Shown: positions 46,003-57,309, counted from the stretch's first letter. The stretch is 64,000 bases of DNA from Pseudomonas prosekii (GCF_900105155.1 NZ_LT629762.1:3077001-3141000), one strand, 5' to 3'. The notes: generated by a model not told the origin, from the letters alone. Numbers and translations: made by a program.

Positions 46003-47901
46003 ATGATTGCCTCTTCCCGTTTGCTGGCGTGGCTCGTGTTGCCGGTTATTGCGTTTTGCAGCCTCAACGCCTCGGCCGAGACCGCTGAGGGCGCGCCGAA
46101 AGCCCTGCATTTGCTCGACTACATCGGCGCCGATTACCCGGCGACGGTCGCGGCGGGCAAGGTGATCGATGAGTCGGAATACCGCGAGCAGCAGGAATTT
46201 CTCGGTGTGCTGCAAGGCTTGATCGCCGATTTGCCGGACAAACCGGAGCGCGACGATCTGGAGAAAGGCGTGAGCAACTTGCGCGCAGCCATCGCCGCAC
46301 ATCAGGACGGCGCCGACGTTGCGCGGCAGGCGCGGCAGCTCGGGGCGAAATTGGCGGTGGCCTACGAGGTCAGCCAGGCGCCGATCATCACCCCGGATCC
46401 GACGCGCGGCGCGCCGCTGTATGCCCAGCAATGTTCGGTGTGTCACGGCGATGCAGGCGCGGGCGATGGCCCGGCGGGCGTCGGCATGACCCCGCCGCCA
46501 GCCAATCTGCGCGATGCGGCGCGGCTGGATCGCTTGAGCCTGTACGCGATCTACAACACTTTGGTCCAAGGCGTCGAAGGCACGGATATGCCGTCCTTCG
46601 CCGATCAACTGGATGACCGGCAGCGCTGGGATCTGGCGACTTACATTGCCGGTTTCAGCGCCGATCCGGCGGCAGCGAAATCCGCGAAGACTTACAACAT
46701 CGCCGATCTGGCGCGGCAGACGCCGGCCGAAGTGCTCGCCGCTGAAGGCCCGCAAGCACTGGCGACGTTCCGCGCGCAACGGGCGCAACCGCCGCAGGTC
46801 AAGCGTGGCCCGGCGCAGTTGCTCGATTACACCGCAGCGACCTTGGATAAAAGCATCGCTGCTTACCGTGGCGGCGAGCACGATCAGGCCTATGACCTGT
46901 CGGTGGCGGCGTATCTGGAAGGCTTTGAACTGGTCGAAAGTTCGCTGGATAACGTCGATGCCAACGTGCGCAAAGACACCGAAAAATCGCTGATGGCGTA
47001 CCGGCAATCGTTGCAGGACGGCTTGCCGATCGCACAGGTCGAGCAGCGCCTGGACGCCGCCAAAGGCAAATTGAAAGAATCCGCCGGACTGTTGGGCAGC
47101 GATGGTTTGAGTTGGTCGTTGAGCTACATTTCCGGCCTGCTGATTCTGCTGCGCGAAGGTCTGGAAGCAATTCTGGTGCTGGCGGCGATCCTCGCGTTCC
47201 TGCGCAATACCGGCCAGCAGTCGGCGGTGCGCAGCGTCAACGTTGGTTGGGGACTGGCGCTGGTGGCCGGTCTGGCGACCTGGTCGCTGGCGGCGTATGT
47301 GATTGACGTCAGCGGCGCCCAGCGTGAATTGCTCGAAGGCTGCACGGCGTTGTTCGCCAGCGTCATGGTGCTGTGGCTGGGCGTGTGGATGCACGATCGG
47401 CGGCACGCGGCGGCGTGGCAGGATTACATCAAGAGCAGCCTGGTTGGCGGCGGCGGGCGCTGGGGGTTTGCGATCCTGGCGTTTTTCTCGGTGTATCGCG
47501 AATTGTTCGAAGTGATCCTGTTTTACGAAACCCTGTGGCTGCAGGCCGGTCCCGCCGGGCATGACGCGGTGTTGGCGGGCGGGGCGACGGCGCTGGTGTT
47601 GCTGATCGGGCTGGCGTGGGTGATCCTGCGCGGCTCGGCGAAACTGCCGCTGGCGTTGTTTTTCGGGATCAATGCCGGGTTGCTCTGCGCGTTGTCGGTG
47701 GTGTTCGCCGGGCACGGCGTGAAGGCGTTGCAGGAGGCCGGGGTGTTCGGCACGCGACCGGTGCCGTTCTTCGATTTCGATTGGCTGGGGATTCACGCCG
47801 ATGCGTATTCGTTGAGCGCGCAAGCGCTGGCGATTATTGCGATTGCAGTGTTGTATGGTCGCAGCCGGATGGCTGAGAAGCGGCGGGTGCCGGTTTCCTG
47901 A
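46003..47901 (+). CDS. FTR1-family iron permease with fused cytochrome c domain
   Basis: A 632-aa protein. A signal peptide (SSRLLAWLVLPVIAFCSLNA) is followed by a helical periplasmic domain, a cytochrome c motif CSVCH at 144-148 with Met ligand likely in GTDMPSFA, a second helical stretch, then a seven-TM FTR1 module starting near 370. REGLEAILV (about 384) and RELFEVILFYETLW (about 499) are the two iron-permease motifs. The fused heme domain suggests electron transfer coupled to Fe uptake, as in EfeUOB-like or FtrABC systems (inference). No separate FtrA or FtrC gene is adjacent. Confidence 0.92.
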   Translation: MIASSRLLAWLVLPVIAFCSLNASAETAEGAPKALHLLDYIGADYPATVAAGKVIDESEYREQQEFLGVLQGLIADLPDKPERDDLEKGVSNLRAAIAAHQDGADVARQARQLGAKLAVAYEVSQAPIITPDPTRGAPLYAQQCSVCHGDAGAGDGPAGVGMTPPPANLRDAARLDRLSLYAIYNTLVQGVEGTDMPSFADQLDDRQRWDLATYIAGFSADPAAAKSAKTYNIADLARQTPAEVLAAEGPQALATFRAQRAQPPQVKRGPAQLLDYTAATLDKSIAAYRGGEHDQAYDLSVAAYLEGFELVESSLDNVDANVRKDTEKSLMAYRQSLQDGLPIAQVEQRLDAAKGKLKESAGLLGSDGLSWSLSYISGLLILLREGLEAILVLAAILAFLRNTGQQSAVRSVNVGWGLALVAGLATWSLAAYVIDVSGAQRELLEGCTALFASVMVLWLGVWMHDRRHAAAWQDYIKSSLVGGGGRWGFAILAFFSVYRELFEVILFYETLWLQAGPAGHDAVLAGGATALVLLIGLAWVILRGSAKLPLALFFGINAGLLCALSVVFAGHGVKALQEAGVFGTRPVPFFDFDWLGIHADAYSLSAQALAIIAIAVLYGRSRMAEKRRVPVS

Positions 47902-47921
47902 AGGCATTCGCTGCGCTCATG

Positions 47922-47988
47922 TTCGCGGGCAAGCCTCGCTCCTACAGGTTCGTGTGTAATTTGTGGGAGCAAGGCTTGCCCGCGATGC
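47922..47988. repeat. REP doublet between the FTR1 gene and DUF188 gene
   Basis: CGCGGGCAAGCCTCGCTCCT on the left and GGGAGCAAGGCTTGCCCGCG on the right, about 20 nt apart, which is a short spacer for this family. Confidence 0.85.
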
Positions 47989-48007
47989 TTTTAACAGGAG
48001 AAACACA

Positions 48008-48463
48008 ATGCGTGTCTGGATCGATGCCGACGCTTGCCCTCGGGCGGCCAAGGATCTGGTGGTGAAGTTCGCTTTGAAGCGCCAGTTCGAAGTGGTGATG
48101 GTCGCCGGTCAGCCGCAGATCAAGCCGGCTCTGGCGCTGGTGAAACTGATTGTGGTGCCCAGCGGCCCGGACGCGGCCGACGATTACCTGGTGGAGCACG
48201 CGGTGCCCGGTGAGCTGGTGATTTGCAGCGATGTGCCGTTGGCGGACCGGCTGGTGAAGAAGGGCGTTTCGGCGCTCGACCCGCGCGGCAAGGAGTTTGA
48301 CGCGCAGAACATGGGCGACCGGCTGGCGGTGCGCAATTTGTTCACCGACTTGCGCGAACAAGGCCAGATGAGCGGCGGCCCGGCGCCGTTTGGTGAGCGC
48401 GAGAAACAAGCGTTCGCCAATGCGCTGGACCGGATCCTCACCCGCTTGACCCGCAAACCCTGA
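48008..48463 (+). CDS. YaiI/YqxD family protein (DUF188)
   Basis: A 151-aa protein. The start is fixed by AGGAGAAACACA upstream of MRVWIDADACPRAAKDLVVK, the family opening. PIN-like aspartates are in IDADACP and DIPLADRL-like SDVPLADRLV; ALDPRGKEF and NMGDRLAVRNL are also conserved. Possibly a nuclease-like fold, but no activity is known. Confidence 0.92.
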   Translation: MRVWIDADACPRAAKDLVVKFALKRQFEVVMVAGQPQIKPALALVKLIVVPSGPDAADDYLVEHAVPGELVICSDVPLADRLVKKGVSALDPRGKEFDAQNMGDRLAVRNLFTDLREQGQMSGGPAPFGEREKQAFANALDRILTRLTRKP

Positions 48464-48479
48464 TCCATACCGAGAACCC

Positions 48480-48569
48480 TGTGGGAGCGAGCTTGCTCGC
48501 GATGGCGTCGCATCAGTCGACATAATGTTGCCTGAAAGTCCGCTATCGCGAGCAAGCTCGCTCCCACAG
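48480..48569. repeat. REP doublet between DUF188 and elbB
   Basis: TGTGGGAGCGAGCTTGCTCG and CGAGCAAGCTCGCTCCCACA as an inverted pair. It fills the gap between two convergent genes. Confidence 0.88.
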
Positions 48570-48579
48570 TTGAACGGGG

Positions 48580-49248
48580 TCAGGCGTCGTTTTCGTGGGT
48601 CAGTTCGAGCACGCGGTCGACCAGTTTGTTGATCCCCGTCGCCACTTCGCTGATCGACTGGCCGAGCATGTACGCCGGTGTACTGACCAACCGGCGCGCC
48701 TTGTCCTCGACGATATCGCCCACCGCACACTCAGTGTGCGTGGCGCCCATCTTGTTCATCGCCGCCGCTGTTTCCTCGTCATTGCCAATCGTGCACGTCA
48801 CGCCCGGCCCGTAGATCTTCGCTGCCAGCGCTGGCGAAATGCAGATCAGACCCACCGGTTTACTCGCTTCGGCGAAGGCCTCGGCCAACGCCAGCACTTC
48901 AGGTTGCACCGTGCAGGCTGCGCCTTCGACAGCGAAGTTCGAGAGGTTTTTCGCCGCGCCAAAACCGCCGGGCACGATCAACGCATCGAAGTCCTCGACG
49001 CTGGCCTCGCGCAGGTCCTTGACGTTGCCGCGAGCGATGCGCGCCGACTCCACCAGCACGTTGCGCGACTCCGGCATCTCCTCGCCGGTCAGGTGGTTGA
49101 TCACATGCAGTTGCGCGATGTTCGGCGCAAAGCACTGCACCTGCGCGCCGCGCTGGTCGAGGCGCAGCAGGGTGATCACGCTTTCGTGGACCTCGGCGCC
49201 GTCGTATACGCCACAGCCGGAAAGGATCACTGCAATTTTTTTGCTCAT
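48580..49248 (-). CDS. elbB: ElbB family glyoxalase-like protein
   Basis: A 222-aa protein of the DJ-1/PfpI superfamily. SGCGVYDGAEVHESV at the N-terminus, LIVPGGFGAAKNLS in the centre and the nucleophile elbow with Cys in GLICISPALAAK (about 134) are all typical. ElbB is reported as a glyoxalase III-like protein connected with isoprenoid metabolism. Single-gene unit, divergent from the desaturase gene. Confidence 0.93.
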   Translation of the reverse strand: MSKKIAVILSGCGVYDGAEVHESVITLLRLDQRGAQVQCFAPNIAQLHVINHLTGEEMPESRNVLVESARIARGNVKDLREASVEDFDALIVPGGFGAAKNLSNFAVEGAACTVQPEVLALAEAFAEASKPVGLICISPALAAKIYGPGVTCTIGNDEETAAAMNKMGATHTECAVGDIVEDKARRLVSTPAYMLGQSISEVATGINKLVDRVLELTHENDA

Positions 49249-49363
49249 GGGCTTTTCTCCAGATTCATGGCGTTAAATGTCCACTAATTTGTCACTCGTT
49301 GCCATAGGGTTAATTCGCGGCTACACCTAGGATCTGTGATCCGGATTCCGTTCAGGGCACGTC

Positions 49364-50599
49364 ATGAACTTCATTCTGTACGCGGTGCCGTTTTTCTTTG
49401 TGCTGATTGCCGTCGAACTGCTGGCCGACCGTTGGCGCGGCACGCGCAATTATCGTCTCGCCGATGCGATCAACAGCATCAGCACCGGCGTGTTGTCGAC
49501 CACTACCGGCCTGCTGACCAAAGGCGTGGGGCTGCTGACGTATGCTTTTGCGCTCGAGCATCTGGCCCTGTTCAAACTCGACGGCGACAGCGTTTGGGTC
49601 TGGCTGTTTGCCTTTGTCCTGTACGACTTCTGCTACTACTGGCTGCACCGCATGGGCCACGAGCGCAACATCCTCTGGGCCGCGCACTCGGTGCATCATC
49701 AGAGCGAGGACTACAACCTCTCCACCGCCCTGCGCCAGACCAGCACCGGATTTCTCCTGAGCTGGATCTTCTACTTGCCGATGGCCGTGCTTGGCGTGCC
49801 GCTGCTGGTGTTCGTCAGCGTTGCAGCGCTGAACCTGCTGTACCAATTCTGGGTGCACACAAAACACATTCCCAAGCTCGGCTGGTTCGAGTGGTTCTTC
49901 GTCACGCCATCCAATCATCGGGCCCACCATGCACAGAACGCTCTCTACATGGATCGCAACTACGGCGGGGTGTTCATTATTTGGGACCGTCTATTTGCCT
50001 CGTTCCAGGAAGAGGACGATAACGAACCGGTGATTTTCGGTGTGACCACGCCGCTGGCGAGCTGGAATCCGCTGTGGGCCAACGTGCAGTTTTATGCGCA
50101 GTTGTGGGAGGACGCGAAACGCGCGGAGAGCAAGTGGGACAAGCTGCGCATCTGGTTCATGCGCACCGGTTGGCGCCCGGCCGACGTCGCCGCGAAGTAC
50201 CCGATGAGCAAACCCGACCTGAGCCAGTTCCGCAAATTTGAAGTGCCGCTGGACGCGCGCCAGCAAATCTACGTGGCGCTGCAGTTTTGCGTCTACATCG
50301 CGTTGGGCAGCTATTTGATGAACCTGGAACCGAGCCTGCCGACCGCCGCGCTGGTGCTCGGCTGGAGTGCCGTGGCGCTGGGGCTGTTTACGTTGGGCGT
50401 GGCCCTGGAGAATCGCCCGTGGGCGTGGAAACTGGAGCTGTTGCGCCTGGCATTGAACGTGCCGCTGGTGTGGCTGGCGCCGCTGGTCGGGCTGTGGCCG
50501 GCCAGCGCGGTGGGTTGGGTCGCGCTGCTCAGCTACAGTCTGCTCAGCGCAATCGGTCTCTACTGCTGCAGAAACCGCTTCACTCGGCTGGCGTCTTAG
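49364..50599 (+). CDS. Sterol desaturase / fatty acid hydroxylase family protein
   Basis: A 411-aa integral membrane protein. The di-iron histidine clusters are complete: HRMGH, HSVHHQ and NHRAHH (residues about 103-190). Additional helices follow at the C-terminus (about 310-405) that are not in the minimal family. Members hydroxylate or desaturate lipids; P. aeruginosa has a gene of the same type next to hemB. Its stop overlaps the convergent dedA gene by 20 nt. Confidence 0.93.
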   Translation: MNFILYAVPFFFVLIAVELLADRWRGTRNYRLADAINSISTGVLSTTTGLLTKGVGLLTYAFALEHLALFKLDGDSVWVWLFAFVLYDFCYYWLHRMGHERNILWAAHSVHHQSEDYNLSTALRQTSTGFLLSWIFYLPMAVLGVPLLVFVSVAALNLLYQFWVHTKHIPKLGWFEWFFVTPSNHRAHHAQNALYMDRNYGGVFIIWDRLFASFQEEDDNEPVIFGVTTPLASWNPLWANVQFYAQLWEDAKRAESKWDKLRIWFMRTGWRPADVAAKYPMSKPDLSQFRKFEVPLDARQQIYVALQFCVYIALGSYLMNLEPSLPTAALVLGWSAVALGLFTLGVALENRPWAWKLELLRLALNVPLVWLAPLVGLWPASAVGWVALLSYSLLSAIGLYCCRNRFTRLAS

Positions 50600-51212
50600 T
50601 TTCTTCGATCCGCGCCTGTTCGGCTTTCAGCGCTTGCTCGTCGGCGTAGATCTTCTTCGCCAGACGAGCATTCTTGAAGCGCCGACGGATCCACAGGCCC
50701 AGGCCCAGCACCAGCAGCGCGCCGAGCACCCACAGTTCGTACTTCTTGACGCTGCCGAGCATGCCCTCAAGCACCGCGCCAAAGTGATAAGCCGCGGCAG
50801 CGAGGGCACTGGCCCAGATCGCCGCGCCAATCCCGTTCAGCAGCAGATAACGTCCCGGCGGATAACCCGACAGGCCGATCGCCACCGGCATCACCGTGCG
50901 CAAACCATAGACAAACCGGAAGCTCAGCACCCAGATGTCCGGGTGGCGGCGGATGTGTTCCAGCGCGCGGTCGCCCATCAATTGCCAGCGCGGTTTGCGC
51001 GCAAGCAATTTGCGCCCGTGCTTGCGCCCCAGGAAGTACCACAGCTGATCGCCGGCATAACTGCCGCAGAACGCCACGACAACCACAAGGTTGATGTCCA
51101 TGTATCCGCGAAACGCGAGGAAGCCCGCGAGCACCAGGATGGTTTCGCCTTCGAAGAACGTGCCGAGAAAAAGGGCAAAGTAGCCGAAGTCATGCAGAAA
51201 TTGTTGGAGCAT
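50580..51212 (-). CDS. DedA family membrane protein
   Basis: A 210-aa DedA protein. FLGTFFEGETILVLAGFLAF, GDQLWYFLGRKHG and RFVYGLRTVMPVAIGLSGY are the conserved segments. DedA proteins recycle undecaprenyl phosphate or flip lipids in the inner membrane and support pH and cation tolerance. The C-terminus overlaps the desaturase stop; expression from its own promoter upstream at about 51230. Confidence 0.93.
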   Translation of the reverse strand: MLQQFLHDFGYFALFLGTFFEGETILVLAGFLAFRGYMDINLVVVVAFCGSYAGDQLWYFLGRKHGRKLLARKPRWQLMGDRALEHIRRHPDIWVLSFRFVYGLRTVMPVAIGLSGYPPGRYLLLNGIGAAIWASALAAAAYHFGAVLEGMLGSVKKYELWVLGALLVLGLGLWIRRRFKNARLAKKIYADEQALKAEQARIEETKTPAE

Positions 51213-51264
51213 TGTCTGGGTGCTGGCGAAATGAACGCGCAGCCTAACCCTTCAGACACATTGA

Positions 51265-52434
<1,170 letters not shown>

Positions 52435-52452
52435 CCCTCCCAGGAACATTCC

Positions 52453-54672
52453 ATGAATACCGAAGGACTCACTGAAGTTGCTGTAAAAGAGGCTCAACCC
52501 GTGGTCGAGCAAATCGCCGAAACCCCACCGGAGCTGGAGCCCTCTGCGCCCGCGGTGCCAAACGAGGCGCATGCCGCCCCGGCGATTGCCATTCCCGGCC
52601 TGGATGACAGCAGCCTGTACATCCATCGCGAGCTTTCGCAACTGCAGTTCAACATTCGCGTGCTGGAACAGGCGCTGGATGAGTCCTACCCGTTGCTCGA
52701 GCGGCTGAAGTTTCTGCTGATTTTCTCCAGCAACCTCGACGAGTTCTTCGAGATTCGCGTCGCCGGCCTGAAGAAGCAGATCACCTTCGCCCGCGAACAG
52801 GCGGGCGCCGATGGCTTGCAGCCGCATCAGGCGCTGGCACGGATCAGCGAACTGGTGCACGGCCACGTCGATCGCCAATACGCGATCCTCAACGACATTC
52901 TGTTGCCGGAACTGGAGAAACATCAGGTCCGCTTCATCCGTCGTCGGCACTGGACCACCAAGATCAAAACCTGGGTGCGTCGTTACTTCCGTGACGAAAT
53001 CGCGCCGATCATCACCCCGATCGGCCTCGACCCGACGCACCCGTTCCCGTTGCTGGTGAACAAGAGCCTGAACTTCATCGTCGAGCTCGAAGGCATCGAC
53101 GCCTTCGGTCGCGACTCCGGCCTGGCGATCATCCCGGCGCCGCGTCTGCTGCCGCGCGTGATCAAAGTGCCGGAAGAGGTTGGCGGTTCGGGCGACAACT
53201 ATGTGTTCCTGTCGTCGATGATCCACGCGCACGCCGATGACCTGTTCCAGGGCATGAAGGTCAAGGGCTGCTACCAGTTCCGCCTGACCCGAAACGCCGA
53301 TCTGGCGGTCGATACCGAAGACGTCGAAGACTTGGCCCGTGCGCTGCGCGGCGAGCTGTTCTCGCGTCGTTACGGTGATGCGGTGCGTTTGGAAGTGGCC
53401 GATACCTGCCCGAAACACTTGTCCGATTACCTGCTCAAGCAGTTCAACCTGCACGAGACCGAGCTGTATCAGGTCAACGGTCCGGTCAACCTGACCCGCT
53501 TGTTCAGCATCACTGGCCTCGACAGCCAGCGCGCGCTGCAATATCTGCCGTTCACGCCGCAGATTCCGAAACTGCTGCAGAACAGCGAGAACATTTTCAG
53601 CGTGATCAGCAAGCAGGACATTCTGCTGCTGCACCCGTTCGAGTCGTTTACGCCAGTGGTCGACCTGCTGCGCCAAGCGGCGAAAGACCCGCACGTGTTG
53701 GCGGTTCGCCAGACCTTGTACCGCTCGGGTGCCAACTCGGAAATCGTCGATGCGCTGGTCGATGCGGCGAGAAACGGCAAGGAAGTCACGGCGGTGATCG
53801 AGTTGCGTGCGCGGTTCGACGAAGAGTCCAACCTGCAACTGGCCAGCCGTCTGCAAGCGGCCGGTGCGGTGGTGATTTACGGCGTGGTCGGCTTCAAGAC
53901 CCACGCCAAGATGATGCTGATCCTGCGCCGCGAGGCTGGCGAAATTGTTCGTTACGCGCACTTGGGCACCGGTAACTACCACGCGGCCAACGCCCGTTTG
54001 TACACCGACTACAGCTTGCTGACGTCCGACGACGCTTTGTGCGAAGACGTCGGCAAACTGTTCAGCCAGTTGATCGGCATGGGCAAGACGCTGCGCATGA
54101 AGAAGCTGCTGCACGCGCCGTTCACGCTGAAGAAGGGCATGCTCGACATGATTGCCCGCGAAACCCAGTTCGCCCTCGACGGCAAACCGGCGCACATCAT
54201 TGCCAAGTTCAACTCGCTGACTGACCCGAAAGTCATCCGCGCGTTGTACAAGGCCAGCCAGTCCGGCGTGCGTATCGATCTGGTGGTGCGCGGCATGTGC
54301 TGCCTGCGTCCGGGGATTGCCGGGGTTTCGCACAACATCCATGTGCGCTCGATCATCGGCCGCTTCCTTGAGCACACGCGGGTGTTCTACTTCCTCAATG
54401 GCGGCGAAGAGCAGATGTTCCTCTCCAGCGCCGACTGGATGGAGCGCAACCTCGACAAGCGCGTCGAGACTTGCTTCCCGGTGGAAGGCAAGAAGCTGAT
54501 CATGCGCGTCAAGAAAGAGCTGGAGCTTTACCTGACTGACAACACCCACAGTTGGAGTCTGCAGTCGGACGGTCGCTACATCCGCAACACCCCGACCGGC
54601 AACCAGAACCCCCGCAGCGCCCAGGCAACCCTGCTGGAACGCCTCGGCAGCCCGATTCTGGCCGTGCGTTAA
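52453..54672 (+). CDS. ppk: Polyphosphate kinase 1
   Basis: A 739-aa PPK1. The N-terminal domain starts with [20 protein letters not shown]; the two phospholipase-D-like domains hold the autophosphorylated histidine in [11 protein letters not shown] (about 482) and the later HARIL-like [14 protein letters not shown]. It makes polyphosphate from ATP. A Glu/Pro-rich N-terminal 50 residues extend the protein beyond the E. coli enzyme. It is convergent with ppx, which degrades the same polymer. Confidence 0.97.
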   Translation: MNTEGLTEVAVKEAQPVVEQIAETPPELEPSAPAVPNEAHAAPAIAIPGLDDSSLYIHRELSQLQFNIRVLEQALDESYPLLERLKFLLIFSSNLDEFFEIRVAGLKKQITFAREQAGADGLQPHQALARISELVHGHVDRQYAILNDILLPELEKHQVRFIRRRHWTTKIKTWVRRYFRDEIAPIITPIGLDPTHPFPLLVNKSLNFIVELEGIDAFGRDSGLAIIPAPRLLPRVIKVPEEVGGSGDNYVFLSSMIHAHADDLFQGMKVKGCYQFRLTRNADLAVDTEDVEDLARALRGELFSRRYGDAVRLEVADTCPKHLSDYLLKQFNLHETELYQVNGPVNLTRLFSITGLDSQRALQYLPFTPQIPKLLQNSENIFSVISKQDILLLHPFESFTPVVDLLRQAAKDPHVLAVRQTLYRSGANSEIVDALVDAARNGKEVTAVIELRARFDEESNLQLASRLQAAGAVVIYGVVGFKTHAKMMLILRREAGEIVRYAHLGTGNYHAANARLYTDYSLLTSDDALCEDVGKLFSQLIGMGKTLRMKKLLHAPFTLKKGMLDMIARETQFALDGKPAHIIAKFNSLTDPKVIRALYKASQSGVRIDLVVRGMCCLRPGIAGVSHNIHVRSIIGRFLEHTRVFYFLNGGEEQMFLSSADWMERNLDKRVETCFPVEGKKLIMRVKKELELYLTDNTHSWSLQSDGRYIRNTPTGNQNPRSAQATLLERLGSPILAVR

Positions 54673-54686
54673 GGTTCGCGCGGCAT

Positions 54687-54724
54687 AAAAAATGGCGATC
54701 CCTCGGGATCGCCATTTTTTTTTG
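54687..54724. terminator. Bidirectional terminator between ppk and ppx
   Basis: AATGGCGATCCC-TC-GGGATCGCCATT with A-run before and nine T after. It can end both convergent genes. Confidence 0.93.
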
Positions 54725-54739
54725 TTCCACCACCGCCCC

Positions 54740-54809
54740 CTGTAGGAGCACAGCTTGCTGGCGAAGGCGTCAGTGAGATCGCCTTCGCCAGCAAGCTGTG
54801 CTCCTACAG
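54740..54809. repeat. Perfect 30-bp palindromic repeat (REP family)
   Basis: Arms 54740-54769 and 54780-54809 are exact reverse complements, with loop TCAGTGAGAT. The core CAGCTTGCTGGCGAAGG is a variant of the usual REP. It lies about 30 nt from the ppx stop. Confidence 0.92.
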
Positions 54810-54838
54810 GATGGTGTTCGGTAAGTTTTTACCGGGGA

Positions 54839-56341
54839 TTAGCGGACGTTGAGCGTGAAGCCCACGCGCGTCAGCCATTCCGCTTCGAGGGCGAAGTCGG
54901 CCTGGGTCAGCTGGTTTTCGTCCAGCCAATTGGCCGGGAACAGCACGTCAAGGCTGTCGCCGTTGGCGCGCAGGGTGACTTGCGGCATTTCCTGGGTGCC
55001 ACGGATGTGGTGGAACAGGATCGCAAACCGCAGCAGCGCGCACAGGCGGATCAGCTTGATGCCGTCCTTGCCGAAGTCGGCAAACTTGTCCTTGGGAATG
55101 TTCCGCCGATGACCGCGCACCAGCAGCGCGAGCATCAATTGGTCTTCGCGGGAGAAACCGGCGAGGTCCGAGTGCTCGATCAGGTAGGCGCCGTGCTTGT
55201 GATAGTGATAGTGGGCGATGTCCAGACCCACTTCATGCACCTTGGCGGCCCAGCCGAGCAACTCGCGCCAGACGCCGTCGTCCAGATCCCAATCCTCGGC
55301 CACCTGATCAAACGCGTGCAGCGCTTTGCGTTCGACCCGCGCCGCTTGTTCCAGATCGACGTGGTAACGCTCCATCAGCGAGCTGAGCGTGCGCTCGCGG
55401 ACGTCTTCGTGATGATGACGGCCCAGCAAGTCGTAGAGCACGCCTTCACGCAGCGCGCCTTCGCAGTGATCCATGCGTTGCAGTTCGAGCGCATCGAAAA
55501 TCGCTTCGAGAATCGCCAGACCGGCCGGGAAAATCGCGCGGCGGTCAGGCTTGATGCCTTCGAAATCGATTTTCTCGGCGTCACCGAGTTTGAACATCTT
55601 GCGCTTGAGCCAGGCCAGGCCTTCGGCATTCACTTCGCCGCTGCCGTGGCCGCCGGCCTTCAGCGCCAGGCCGATGGCGCGGATGGTGCCCGAGGAGCCG
55701 ATGGCTTCATCCCAGGTCAGACGATGCAAAGCGTGCTCGATGCTCATGATCTCCAGCCGCGCCGCCGTGTAAGCCTGGGCGTAGCGGGCCGGGGTGACCT
55801 TGCCGTCTTTGAAATAGCGCTGGGTATAACTGACGCAACCCATTTGCAGGCTTTCGCGCAGCAATGGCTCGAAGCGTTGGCCGATGATGAATTCGGTACT
55901 GCCGCCGCCGATGTCGGCGACCAGGCGTTTGCCCGGAGTGTCGGCGAGGGTGTGCGAGACGCCGAGGTAGATCAGGCGTGCTTCTTCACGGCCAGAGATG
56001 ACTTCCACCGGGTGGCCGAGAATTTCTTCGGCGCGGCGGATGAATTCACCACGGTTGCGGGCTTCGCGCAGGGCGTTGGTGCCGACGATGCGCACGGCGC
56101 CCAGCGGCATACCGTTGATCAGTTGGGCGAAGCGCTTGAGGCAATCGAGCCCGCGCTGCATCGATTCTTCGTTGAGCTGGCGCTCATCGTCGATGCCGGC
56201 GGCCAATTGGACCTTTTCGCCGAGGCGCTCAAGAATGCGGATTTCGCCGTTCTGGGCCTTGGCCACGACCATGTGAAAGCTGTTGGAGCCCAGGTCGATT
56301 GCGGCGATCAGGGACAGATTCTTGGCTTGGGATTGCGGCAT
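54839..56341 (-). CDS. ppx: Exopolyphosphatase
   Basis: A 500-aa Ppx/GppA-type enzyme. The ASKHA-fold motifs [14 protein letters not shown] (about 13) and [14 protein letters not shown] (about 142) bind phosphate; the C-terminal half contains an HD-like domain ([20 protein letters not shown]). It hydrolyses the polyphosphate made by Ppk. The start ATG lies 230 nt from the end of the ABC transporter operon. Confidence 0.97.
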   Translation of the reverse strand: MPQSQAKNLSLIAAIDLGSNSFHMVVAKAQNGEIRILERLGEKVQLAAGIDDERQLNEESMQRGLDCLKRFAQLINGMPLGAVRIVGTNALREARNRGEFIRRAEEILGHPVEVISGREEARLIYLGVSHTLADTPGKRLVADIGGGSTEFIIGQRFEPLLRESLQMGCVSYTQRYFKDGKVTPARYAQAYTAARLEIMSIEHALHRLTWDEAIGSSGTIRAIGLALKAGGHGSGEVNAEGLAWLKRKMFKLGDAEKIDFEGIKPDRRAIFPAGLAILEAIFDALELQRMDHCEGALREGVLYDLLGRHHHEDVRERTLSSLMERYHVDLEQAARVERKALHAFDQVAEDWDLDDGVWRELLGWAAKVHEVGLDIAHYHYHKHGAYLIEHSDLAGFSREDQLMLALLVRGHRRNIPKDKFADFGKDGIKLIRLCALLRFAILFHHIRGTQEMPQVTLRANGDSLDVLFPANWLDENQLTQADFALEAEWLTRVGFTLNVR

Positions 56342-56435
56342 GGTCTGGGGGTCTCGGTCGATAACCTCGACATCGTGCCACGATCAAACGCTCGCGCCAA
56401 CGCGTACGGCGCAAAGCCTTGATCCAGAGCACCCC

Positions 56436-56566
56436 TGTGGCGAGGGGGCTTGCCCCCGTTCGGCTGCGCAGCAGTCGTAAAACCTGCATGCGCGGTCTAT
56501 CCGCAATTGATGTGAAAGGTTTTGGGGCTACTTCGTAGCCCAACGGGGGCAAGCCCCCTCGCCACA
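56436..56566. repeat. Perfect 25-bp inverted repeat flanking 81 nt
   Basis: TGTGGCGAGGGGGCTTGCCC (start of the arm 56436-56460) is repeated exactly in inverse at 56542-56566. The interior holds TCGGCTGCGCAGCAGTCG and GGGGCTACTTCGTAGCCC, two smaller palindromes. It is a REP relative. Confidence 0.9.
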
Positions 56567-56571
56567 AAAGC

Positions 56572-57309
56572 CTAACCGGCGGCCTCAACGGTCCCGATAA
56601 AATTCGCCAACTCCGCCGTCTGCGGCCGCGCGAACAAATCTTTCGGCGCGCCGACCTCGTGCACCTTGCCCTGATGCATGAACACCAACTTGTCCCCAAC
56701 CTCGCGGGCGAAGCGCATTTCGTGGGTGACCATGATCAGCGTCATGCCTTCCCTGGCCAATTGCCGGACCACGCTCAGCACCTCATTGACCAGCTCCGGA
56801 TCCAGCGCCGAGGTGATTTCATCGCACAGCAACACCTTCGGTGACATCGCCAGCGCCCGGGCAATCGCCACGCGCTGCTGCTGGCCGCCGGACAAGCGGT
56901 CCGGGAACGCATCAAATTTCTCGCCCAAACCGACCCGCTCAAGCATCTGCCGGGCCAGGTCCGAGGCAATCTTCTTCGGCATTTTTTGCACCACTTGCGG
57001 CGCGAGCATCACGTTTTCGCCCACGGTCAGGTGCGGGAACAGGTTGAACTGCTGAAACACCATGCCGACCTTCTGCCGCAAGCTGCGCAGATCGGCGCGG
57101 GCGGCATCGAGGTATTCGCCGTCGACTTCGATGACGCCGTCATTGATCGATTCCAGACCGTTCAGCGTGCGCAATAACGTCGATTTGCCCGAGCCGCTGC
57201 GGCCGATAATCGCCACCACCTGGCCTTCCTCGACGCTGAGGTCGATGCCTTTGAGCACATGGTGATCGCCGTAATATTTATGCAGGGCGGAAATTCTAAG
57301 CAGGGGCAT
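56572..57309 (-). CDS. Polar amino acid ABC transporter ATPase
   Basis: A 245-aa GlnQ/HisP-type ATPase. Walker A GRSGSGKST (about 36-44), signature LSGGQQQRVAIARAL, Walker B VLLCDEITSALDPEL and the switch VTHEMRFAREVGD. The start at 57309 has AAGGAGACTGC upstream, and its first codons overlap the end of the permease gene by 14 nt. It powers the two permeases encoded with it. Confidence 0.95.
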   Translation of the reverse strand: MPLLRISALHKYYGDHHVLKGIDLSVEEGQVVAIIGRSGSGKSTLLRTLNGLESINDGVIEVDGEYLDAARADLRSLRQKVGMVFQQFNLFPHLTVGENVMLAPQVVQKMPKKIASDLARQMLERVGLGEKFDAFPDRLSGGQQQRVAIARALAMSPKVLLCDEITSALDPELVNEVLSVVRQLAREGMTLIMVTHEMRFAREVGDKLVFMHQGKVHEVGAPKDLFARPQTAELANFIGTVEAAG

